A DNA stretch of 64,000 nucleotides. It comes from Hymenopellis radicata (lineage: Eukaryota > Basidiomycota > Agaricomycetes > Agaricales > Physalacriaceae). The DNA lies in the NCBI GenBank assembly GCA_015501595.1, contig JADNRX010000114.1, forward strand, positions 62,001 to 126,000, in the 5' to 3' direction. The position numbers were made by a program, and so were the translations under genes. Positions 55,909 through 64,000 of the stretch are shown in pieces (the stretch's first letter is position 1; each line of letters opens with the position of its first letter). Below the pieces are notes generated by a model. That model saw only the letters and a list, made by a program, of their open reading frames with translations. It did not search any database and was not told the DNA's origin.

Positions 55909-56659
55909 TCACAGGTTATGCAGCGCAATATGCCTCATGATCGTGAAAGAAGCCAGGAGCTCTACGGGTGGGAAAGTCAGTAACGCCCGCCAATAACAAC
56001 GAGGATGAGGGACGTGCTCACCGACAAGCACATGCACATATTCCTCTTCAACTGTCAACGTGTGTCCCGACATGCCATACGCGTTCACGTTGGGCGGTTT
56101 CAAGTCATAGTGCGCTATGGGGCGGTGTTCCGCGCCGACTGTACACTACCAGACGCGGTTAAATATGTGAAGCGTGATGAAGAAAGGGAAAAGAAGCTTA
56201 CAGTCCACTCCCGCCCCTCAACTGACTGATGACTCCACCTATACTCCTGCCCATCCGAGCCCATAAACCTTCTTGACAACGATCTTTCATCATCCACTTC
56301 TTAGCTACAGTCATCTGCGCCGGAAAGTTTACTCACGAAGAGAACAGCCCCGTCTTCTTCAGATACCTCGACATCAACTCCGTCGTCTTCCCCGTAGGCC
56401 TCAAATACGATATCGTCCCCAGACTCTCGTCCTCCTGGAAATCCAATACGACTATGGGCGGCTGTGTAACGGGGAGCGTGTCGCGATGTCGCGACGCGCG
56501 TGTGCCCATTTCGTATATCATCGTGGTAGCAGCCCGGACTAGAGGCGCGCGCGCGATGTGGTAGAAGACGCGGTCGTACATCTCGTCAAAGTCGGACGCG
56601 GTGTTGACCCCCGTGCGGTCTTCGAGGACGTAGGGGAGGACGTGTGATTGGCCGTACAT
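55909..56659 (-). CDS. DUF6593 domain protein, right copy
   Basis: Small protein of a basidiomycete family with no known role. It starts MYGQSHVLPYVLEDRTG at 56,659. Exon 1 ends LKKTGLFS before GTGAGT. A middle exon has SRRFMGSDGQEYRWSHQSVE, then one with IAHYDLKPPNVNAYGMSG and LTVEEEYVHVLV. A last intron (GTGAGC..CCGTAG) leads to ELLASFTIMRHIALHNL. The Y.W core and the final MRHI pattern fit DUF6593. The IAHYDLKP string mimics a kinase catalytic loop, but no other kinase motif exists. The frame is intact here, unlike the left copy. Exon borders in the centre are approximate. Confidence 0.72.
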
Positions 56660-56982
56660 GTCAGATGGAGGGAGACGAGACTTGAAAAGGGAGGGAAAAG
56701 CTTGAACAGCCACCGACTCCGGGGAACACAGTGGTTTATATATCAATGACAACAATGCAGGGATCAGATTTGCATTGTCCCCAAGAAGACAGAAGGCGAT
56801 CTAGATTCGGACAAAGCTTCAGCTAACTGTTACGGCAGTATGACGAAACAATCCGCATGCAGCTCCCTCCTCCCTGTGAAGGTGAGGCTTCGGAACGCCT
56901 GGCCGGTCAATTCAGTATATTCCCTTTCATGAATTGTCAGGCTAGTAGCCGAAAGCCGTGTTCATCGCCGGCGGGGAGTATA

Positions 56983-57379
56983 CAGTGCGTTGCAGTGAAA
57001 TGTGCACTCTCCCCAGTTTGTTCCGCTCAGGATTTCTGCTTAGGGTTGGACATCAGACCCTGTACATGTATCCTAATTAGGAAATAAATCTCGGTTCGGT
57101 CATGCTACGTCGCAGCTACGATGATACGACCAAACCGTTAACGCGACCGCGCCCACTCTAAAAAGTGTACATCCTTCTCAAGATATTTTGCATGTTATAG
57201 CAGTGTTCTCTTGCCACTAATTTGGCTCGCTCTACCTACAAGGCGCGCGAGAATGGAGGCAAGATCCGAACGAGATTCAATTGACTAACTAGGATATATG
57301 TACAGGGTCTACCCAACCCTAAGCAGAAATCCTGAGCAGAGCAAACTGCGGAGAGTGCACATTTCACTGCAACGCACTG
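56983..57379. mobile_element. 397 bp TA-flanked MITE with a visible empty site
   Basis: Ends CAGTGCGTTGCAGTGAAATG and its exact complement, with terminal inverted repeats of about 85 bp (GGATTTCTGCTTAGGGTTG in both). It is flanked by TA at 56,981-56,982 and 57,380-57,381. The left segmental arm has one TA at the equivalent place (GTTATACTCC near 37,782), so the insertion followed the duplication. No coding capacity. Confidence 0.92.
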
Positions 57380-58706
57380 TAACACTCTGTGTACAGGTCA
57401 GCCTACAGCAGCTAAGCGAATTCCGAGCGCCGAACCTTCCATTGATGAATGAGAAAACACGAAGCGCCAGCCACCCTAATAAGCGATGGATGTCAACATC
57501 TAAGGCGCTGTACTACCCATATAGAAGCGACACGAGGAAACTCGGCCCAGGTCTGTCATGTCAGATGTTGCCATGGACGTTCAAAATATCCTGCGGCGGA
57601 CTCTTCATATGATCTAACTGAATGGCATTGAGCACAGGTCTTTGAGAAGAACAGAGAACCTGACCAGTCGTCCCATCGCGAGAACAGTTGACAGTAGTAT
57701 TAGTATTCACTGGCAGCGTTGATGCCGATGGAGCACGACCCGTGCAGTACCCTCGTGAAACGTAGGACTCTTTGCTGGACGTGTACTTGGGACCTTCCAG
57801 GTGATCACGTCTGGTTCTGTTTCGTGTCACTGGTCAGGACGACCGCGTTCGGGATACTGGCATCAATTATCAGACCCTGCCTCCCTAATATTGGGCACAA
57901 TCAGAACGTACTAGAGCATACTTCTGGGCGGGCGCGGTGTTCCTGGGTGGCTGTCGCGCCGGAAACCGAAGAGGGCCAGCCACAAACCACCGCAGTAATC
58001 GGCGTCTTCGACAACGCCACTGTTCTGGGTAGAATGGCGATGAGAAGTCCTGAGTGGTGTCATCGCCAAAACGTCAAGCAACAGCACGTTTTAAAACTTC
58101 AAGAACATCTCGTCATGGGGGCATTGTCCCGCACATTCGCAATCAAGAGTTAGAGGACCATCGGCCGATGCAATTTAAATCAGCCTATCCCTACAAAACA
58201 TCTAGGTGACGAGCTGTGCCGAGGCAGAAATTTCACGACACCCGGAGCATCCGACGCCACCAGCGTTCGGAGAAAGCCTCATCCCGAACGGGAAACGCGA
58301 GACACGGGCGTGTCTTCAGCCACCTGACTAGCCTAAAGGGTGATCAACACGGTATTAATATACAGATTCAACTGAGCAAACCTCGGGCTGAGAGGCACCA
58401 GACGCCACACATCGTCATGACGCCTTAACCTTCTTCTTGTCGACGTGAACACCGCTGCGCGCAATGAACTGTAGCAAGTTACCCAAGACCAGGCGGTCAG
58501 GCGCTGATGCCCACGCGAACGCCGACAAACTCTGGAACGCCAAGATATGAGCCCAAGACTAAGCAAGCAGGAAGAAACTCCAAGCTTTTACAACCACGAT
58601 ACTCTCTCATGCCGGCATGATCTGCCTGTCACTTCCCGCTCTAAATTTACCATCAGGGCGGCTAACCCCAACGAGCGTTACCCCAACATCTCCTACCCCA
58701 CACCAC

Positions 58707-59209
58707 GATCCAGCTCGCCCCATTTTACCCTGCCCACCGTCCATCGACAAATCTAGGCGCGGCGACTTTGGACGCGGGGTGATAGGTATCCATCCCGCGA
58801 GCCTCGATGACGAGACGTTTCCGGCGATAGCGCAGGCCTTGTGCGCAGAGTATCGTTGATAATGGGATTCTGAATTGAATTGACTGGGCAGTACGATGCA
58901 CTGCTCTTTCGCAACGTCAACTTGACGCCAGAGGAACAGTATGCGTTGGCGTTCCACCCTCATACATTCTAATCGAATGACAACAGCAGGGATATCCAGA
59001 AATTTGAACCCACGGCGACGAGCTACGGCAACGGCAACGACAAGATCGACAACGCCAAGGCCCACATCATACACTCCTACGTCAAATTCCGCAAAGAAGC
59101 AGAAGACGCCAACTGACGGTCCGCCAGGCAGGAGAAGGATTAGATGCTCTGGAATAATCGCGGCCTGATGGACACTGTTGTTGGTCGTGTTGCGAAAGAC
59201 CAGATCTAT
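58707..59209 (+). pseudogene. TauD pseudogene, 5' part
   Basis: Plus-strand copy with RRGDFGRGVIGIHPASLDDE, then DALLFRNVNLTPEEQYALAF, HIIHSYVKFRKEAEDAN and LMLWNNRGLMDTVVGRVAKD. The centre of the catalytic domain (HxD region) is deleted. It stops at the cargo element inserted at 59,210; the 3' remainder resumes at 60,773. Confidence 0.75.
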
Positions 59210-60772
59210 AGGGTGTGAATTGCGCGAGCGCAATTCAGTCCAGAGTAAGATATAAAAAATAAATTCTTCCATAAAGCACTATGTTTAGCTCCCCTCAATG
59301 TTGATAACTCTTAATTTTGTAGGAACCCAATTCACCAATTGAAATTGTTTTGCATGAACAACGAGGACCTGGGGGAGCGATGCGAACTTGTTTTGTCTAT
59401 TATACACATGTCAGCCAGAGAACGACGAAGAAGAAGGTTTAAACCCTCCCACTTTAGTGCGTGCACCGACTTTGCGCACGACGGACAAGCGTACTCCAAC
59501 ACCTCCACACCAAGTAGCGTTCCTAGGCAGTCCCAAAGCGGCCTCATAGCGCGTTTTGCCCTCCGCATCTTTCCCCGTCTCTTTCACCGGTAAAGGCACA
59601 CTAACAACATCCATGCTATCCACGCTATATCGAACCTTTTTGCACTCGCCACACTGCAGCGTCTGCTCCATACCGTACGAGAAAACAGCGGTGGCATCTG
59701 CGAAAGAATTAGTATTGGACACGCTCAAGACAGAATGCATACCAGGGTCAGCTCGTTCCTTGTGCTTGTGCGCGTCCCGTCTCAAGACAGTGAGGAGATG
59801 GGTCAAAAACTCTTCTGAATCCTGCTGCCTCATCATCGAAAATTCCTCGTGTCCCTTGCCGATCAAGGCCTTGAAGCCAGTAGGTTTGATCCCAGCCTGG
59901 AACACCGGAGCGTCGTCGTTCTCTGGCTTGAAGTTGGCATAGTTGGCGGGATGAGAGTAACGCCTGCTCAACAGTCCGTCGGCAAATTTGTGCATCTGAC
60001 ACTCAATGCAATCTGCGGGAAGTCGCTCGTCGCACGCCATGGAATGGTTCTTGGCGACGACGTGGTATCGCTCCTGGAAAGCGGACAGAGAGAAGAGAGT
60101 TTGAAGGACGGAAGCCATGTAACACTCACTACATATAAGAACCAGAAAATATCAACATCGAGTCAAGCATGCGGAATGCATGTTTACACCTTCACCAGGA
60201 CAATCTCCTATCAGAAAGACTTAGACAAAGTCTGATTTGAGTCGGTCATGGTATACACACCTGTTCCGTTCCAAACGGTGAGCTCGAGACAGTCCTGGCT
60301 CCACGTAGGCCGTGCAAAGCGTGTCAGCCTTCAATAAACCACATCCCGCCCAAAGATGTCCGAAGTGCCCACCGACGCGAAGTCAAATGGAAAAAGGAGC
60401 TGTCACGAAAACAACGTCCAACTTGGAGACAAATTGTCTCCCATGTCCAACCACGCCGACTCTAAGTCGAGCGCCGGTGTCGTGGTCGCCGACGTGAAGT
60501 CGAGCTGTCGTCGCCGACGCGAGGTCGGCGACGGGTCGTGGTCGATGGTCGATGGTGGAGAGAGCCGAGTTGGACGCCTACGCGTCCTTAGGATCACGGC
60601 CCGATCGCCGGATCGCTTGCATACACACAGTCGGAACGGAAATGATTAGATTGAGATTAGATTGAAGATAAGTGATAGCAATTCGGAAGCTGAAAAGCTA
60701 GGTAAAGGCCAGAGTTCTATAAATAGACACTCGCTTCGCTCATATCTATTTATATCTTACTCTGGAATTTTG
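59210..60772. mobile_element. 1.56 kb insertion with a captured UBP14 fragment
   Basis: Inserted in the TauD pseudogene, between GRVAKDQ and LFHQCNLAAS. A possible target duplication CTAT is at 59,206-59,209 and 60,773-60,776. A 17 bp inverted match CCAGAGTAAGATATAAA lies near both ends (59,240 and 60,749-60,765), and GAATTGCGC-GA-GCGCAATTC is a palindrome at the left end. It contains the UBP14 fragment plus GC-rich sequence with repeated CGCCGACG motifs (60,480-60,540). No transposase. The class is uncertain. Confidence 0.6.
59440..60126 (-). pseudogene. UBP14: Ubiquitin-specific protease UBP14/USP5 fragment
   Basis: Starts at CYMASVLQTLFSLSAFQERY, the region of the catalytic cysteine, after an intron-like TTATATGTAG. 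It contains IECQMHKFADGLLSRRYSHP, then QAGIKPTGFKALIGKGHEEF and RQQDSEEFLTHLLTVLRRDA, all typical of USP5/UBP14. The frame then breaks, and GVEVLEYACPSCAKSVHALK follows in another frame before homology ends near 59,455. The full enzyme has about 780 aa with ZnF-UBP and UBA domains and a catalytic His box, all absent here. It is a captured, inactive segment. Confidence 0.8.
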
Positions 60773-60885
60773 CTATTCCACCAGTGCAATCTCGCCGCCT
60801 CCTCAGGCGCGCCGCTTGGACCAAGCGGGGAGGATGTGCGAGCGGTCCAGCGAGGATCGACGAGGGCTGGGAGTTGCTGTGAATG
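60773..60885 (+). pseudogene. TauD pseudogene, 3' part
   Basis: FHQCNLAASSGAPLGPSGED then VRAV continues the plus-strand TauD pseudogene after the insertion. It aligns with 32,793-32,900 on the minus strand. Confidence 0.7.
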
Positions 60886-61073
60886 CCTGGAGGTTATTGT
60901 TGAATGTACATTCACCTGCCTCTGCCGAACAAATGGAAACACGTCAAACACGCCTAGGGAGCTCGCGTCCATCCGTCTAGATCCCTGCCGTGCCGCATGT
61001 CGGAGTATGCTTGTCGTCGGGTGGTTCTGCTATAGCGACTATGAGGGCCAGAAGATGGGAGAGCCCACGACTA

Positions 61074-61318
61074 CTGTAGTATTACGACCCCATGTTCACG
61101 GGGTGTTACATGTTATGCTTGTGAACTAGCGGATTACTAGTTCATGCAGGGTTCAGTTTCCTTATTAGGAGCGGCGGCGCGAAGCGCCGCAGCGGAAATT
61201 GCCATTTTGGGTATGTACCAGCAAAATTTTGGCTATGTTACACGTTACATACAAAATTTTAGTTCAGTTCACGACCCCGTGTTACGCGTTACGTGAACAT
61301 GGGGTCGTAACACTACAG
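61074..61318. mobile_element. TA-flanked MITE, CTGTAG family, copy 2
   Basis: 245 bp between TA at 61,072-61,073 and 61,319-61,320. Ends CTGTAGTATTACGACC and GGTCGTAACACTACAG. The ends share CTGTAGYRTTWCGACC with the 244 bp element at 6,007. The interior has the hairpin GCGGCG-CGAAG-CGCCGC and further copies of ACGACCCC. Confidence 0.85.
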
Positions 61319-61813
61319 TATTGTCGGCATCGCCGTCTCAGCGTTGTGGGGTTTCTCGTGAATGACATGGTAGTGCAAGAGCAAAAGGCAGTAAATACTA
61401 AAGCCGAACGGCCGAATCCTCCTCGGTTATCGTTTTTCCGGTCCAGATATTCATCGGCTGTTCATTCATGTCCTCAAGTTGCTACCAGCCTTAAATATTT
61501 GAATGGGCACTCCTCCGCGTAAGAACAATCTAATACGAATCAGGAAGGGTCATCTGGAGAGGGTGCCAACACAGGCTTTCGAACTCTAAAAACACTCTGA
61601 ATCGCCTTTACTAAGTTTTTCCACGGAAAGCCTTAGGATGTTTTGGTTCCAAGTCATCGCTATCACTCTGCAACTTGAGTATTTAAACAGCACAGTGTTA
61701 GGACGAATTTGATCGTTCCATGTAATTAAAATCGATTCTGACAGAAATGATGCACGTCGAAAGCTAGGCGAATGTCACCTTCACGCAAATCATCACACAA
61801 CCGAAGGGATAAA

Positions 61814-62879
61814 CTAGACTTTGCCCAAGGTCTGTTCCTTCGCCACTAGCTCCGCCGTGACGGTCTTAATAACGTCCTTTTTTTCACCAAATCATTATAC
61901 CATCCATCCAGCCGCACCGTCCAAAAGGTCTTATCCTCATCCGCATTCCGTCCCATACCAACAGCCCGCCAATCCGCCATAGACAGCGCCACGGTATCGG
62001 CATCATTTCCCAAGTTCGCTGCGCGTAAAGCGCCAGCATCGTACGCGTCCGTGGAAAAGAAACAGAACAACGCCGCGACAAGCGTATGCAGAACATGTCC
62101 AGTGGAAGGAAGTATGTCTTCCTCTGGCAGCTTATCCTCCTTCATCCCAAGAATGACCTTCATAATGGGATGCTCTGTATCGAGATCATCGCCCGTATAC
62201 GCCAGCGCCTGTCTCAGTTTCGCGTTCTCATACGGAAACGGGCAAAGTAGCGCAAGACATCCCGCTTGGTCATCGTCTCTCCATTCGCGGCAGCACGGCA
62301 TGAACCCGCACCAGGCGCCCGTCCACACCTCACAGGCCTCTTGGCATATCTCATTCGGGTGCGTCGTTAGACTGCTTCGCCTCGCCAACTCTCTCGCTTC
62401 CTTCTCATCGCGCCAGTATAACACTCCCACGGGGATAACACGCACCAAGCTCCCGTTACCCGAACACCCTTCTCCACCAGACTTTGCTGGATCGTCTTCA
62501 ACGCGCCCGGAAGTAGATCTTTGACGTAGATGCCGACTGCGTGTAGAATCGTATTCCCAATGTCGAAGCATTTCCCTGTCGCACTGAGTACGCCATCCTT
62601 CCACCAACGAGTATACGCTGCAAGTTGATCCTCCTCGTCGAATCCCTTGTCGGACGCGATGGAGCGCGCGAGGCAGAGCGTCATGCTCGTGTCGTCCGTC
62701 CAGACCCCTTTTGGTAGGTGGAGGTTAGGATTGCGGATCATTCGGTCGACGAAGGGGAATTTAAAGCGGCGGTGGCACTCGTTAGGACTTCCTAAAGCGT
62801 CGGCGAGAGCCGTGCAGAGGATAGCGCAGCGAATCTTGGTCGAAGGAGGGGCGGCAGTGACGATTTGGGAGAGAGACAT
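61814..62879 (-). CDS. ADP-ribosylglycohydrolase (DraG/ARH type), frame breaks
   Basis: Predicted Mg-dependent hydrolase that removes ADP-ribose from proteins or metabolites. Start MSLSQIVTAAPPST at 62,879 (an upstream in-frame ATG is at 62,918). Conserved blocks: ADALGSPNE, GVWTDDTSMTLCLARSIASD (metal-binding TDDTS), TGKCFDIGNT, CSGNGSLVRVIPVGVLYWRD, LTTHPNEICQEACEVWTGAW and NLGNDADTV, which supplies the second metal site. The frame changes at about 62,465 (G run), near 62,000 (the expected VYGGLAGCWYG is in another frame) and at about 61,885 (A run); the last frame gives DVIKTVTAELVAKEQTLGKV and stops at 61,814. All active-site motifs are present. It is either a very young pseudogene or a functional gene with homopolymer errors in the assembly. 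Confidence 0.75.
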
Positions 62880-62918
62880 GGTGGTTCGGTGCAAGTTAAG
62901 CGGGACGATCAAAGTCAA

Positions 62919-63889
62919 ACATTCCGCTAGCTAAACATGCCTGGTGGCAGGAGGCTGTGTCACTGGTGCTTTGCGCGGGGACGGCTATCTTTGACCCTAA
63001 CAGGAAGTGCCAACGCGGCAGAGAACACGATGCCATCATACTGAGCGTCTGCTTCCCTTTGTTAACAGACCATTTAGTAACGGAACGAAAGAGATGTCCG
63101 GGCTCTGAACTTCTCGATACCGCAGTGCATGATGTCAAGGCAAATGAGCAACGCGTAGCGCGTTGACAAAGTCGATTATGCGGTCGATAACTTCTTGAGG
63201 AAACGATCTTTCAACTGGTCATAGTGATCTAGGGAACATGTTACCGCGTTGAATTCAGACACGAAAAATCATGTACCGTGGAAGGAGAAGCCCTAAGAGT
63301 CAGAGGTACGCCTGCACGGTGCGTGAAGGAGATTTATATCGCATGTTGATCGCTCCGAAGCCACGAACTTCAGCGTGATGCGCATCAACTATCAGTTACA
63401 GCCATCGTAAGCGTGCGCCCTAACATAAGAAAAGAAACCTTTGTGCCCAGGATTTTCACGGTCAGAGCGACAAGGGCGCTTTCACAAACAAGAAAGGAGG
63501 ATGAAAGAAATGAGCGGACCCAGGCGGGCCGGGTGAGGCGGCAAGCGCCGATTATAAAGCAGCTGCCTCTCCTTTTATCTGTGCTGCATGAACGACTTCG
63601 GTAGAAGAGGAAGCCTTGACACGTCTCCGCGCGATTTTCTGGTCAGCAATAAAGGTATGACTCCCTTTGGCTCTCGTCTCTGGTTCTATCTGGGTGCTCA
63701 CGGCTTGACTCCGACTCTGACTCGCGCACATGGACTTTTTGGAAGGGTGGACGACGCGAGATGCTGTTACCGTGTCTCGAATATCCTACTGGTCTGTCCG
63801 CCAGATTCCCCAGTAAATGCGATGCAAGTCCATGGCTAAACCCGCGCGCTGGTTAGGAGGTCTCTCGTCTTGCTGAAAGAGGCTGCTGA
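62919..63889. other. Intergenic
   Basis: No gene recognised. ORFs at 63,413-63,604 and 63,588-63,839 have no domain. Confidence 0.4.
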
Positions 63890-63975
63890 TCAACCCCCTC
63901 TTACCCTCAAAGTACAGGCAATGCGCAGACCGACTTTGCCAGTACAAGACACGAGCAATACAGGTATGAACTCCC
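63890..63975 (+). repeat. R1 module, copy i, at the window edge
   Basis: CAGGCAATGCGCAGACCGAC, then CAATACAGGTATGAACTCCC, matching the exon/donor part of copy g. It points right, so another paralog of the KENVPP family may start beyond the window. Confidence 0.65.
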
Positions 63976-64000
63976 ATCGTCTATCTATCTATATGCCATT

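Larger units (their letters stand above)
55905..58350. repeat. Right arm of inverted segmental duplication
   Basis: Reverse-complement partner of 36,950-38,860: DUF6593 gene, the middle block and repeat U (reversed, 58,225-58,350). It is longer because of the MITE at 56,983-57,379. Left of the partner and right of this arm lie TauD pseudogenes in matching inverted order. Confidence 0.85.

Noticed and set aside
59538..59556. Possible extra hairpin copy (CGGCCTCATAGCGCG) outside the LTR element
   Set aside because: It lacks the GCT half of the inner stem and lies in UBP14 coding sequence; chance similarity.
1..64000. tRNA and rRNA genes
   Set aside because: I looked for T-arm and anticodon-arm patterns and rRNA-like conserved stretches and saw none I could support; tRNAscan-SE would be decisive.

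Overview
This is nuclear DNA of a basidiomycete fungus, most likely an Agaricomycete. Genes carry 50-60 nt introns with GT..AG ends, and the gene families (DUF6535, DUF6534, DUF6593, F-box/LRR, TauD-type dioxygenase, DDX60-like helicase) are typical of mushroom genomes. No bacterial features, rRNA or tRNA genes were seen. The window is repeat-rich and accessory in character: most gene families occur as several copies, fragments or inverted duplicates.

Layout. 1-15.5 kb: two ~1.5 kb inverted arms, each with the 5' part of a DUF6535 gene, enclose a degraded nuclear-protein gene, an F-box gene and paralog 1 of a KENVPP/AAKRRFLY gene family. Paralog 1 is split by a 1.7 kb LTR element. 14.4-17.5 kb: the longer DUF6535 copy. 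9.4-11.1, 19.7-20.8, 22.7-23.1, 31.9-32.2, 42.4-42.8 and 63.9 kb: copies of a ~350 bp module (R1) that lies upstream of the paralogs. 21.1-22.5 kb: paralog 2. 23,155-31,854: an 8.7 kb LTR element with 326 bp LTRs and a 5 bp target duplication, with no recognisable gag or pol. It carries 28 copies of a small hairpin with a constant core and covarying outer stem. 32.8-39.3 kb: TauD pseudogenes, a TA-flanked MITE and a DUF6593 copy. 40.3-41.8 kb: an intact DUF6534 membrane protein. 43.2-44.5 kb: paralog 3, intact. 44.8-46.2 kb: an intact TauD-type dioxygenase. 47.1-52.9 kb: a DDX60-like SF2 helicase. 54.0-54.5 kb: a small secreted protein. 55.4-60.9 kb: the inverted counterpart of the 33-39 kb segment, with a second MITE and a cargo element carrying a UBP14 fragment. 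61.8-62.9 kb: an ADP-ribosylglycohydrolase with frame breaks.

The genes do not form a pathway. The intact genes (F-box, DUF6534, paralog 3, TauD, helicase, secreted protein) stand alone between mobile and duplicated sequence. The strongest candidate for something undescribed is the hairpin array inside the 8.7 kb LTR element. All copies have the same orientation, the same one-base bulge in the 5' arm and a conserved triloop, while the outer stem changes with compensation. That pattern fits RNA-level selection, for example protein binding, packaging or dimerisation of the element's transcript.
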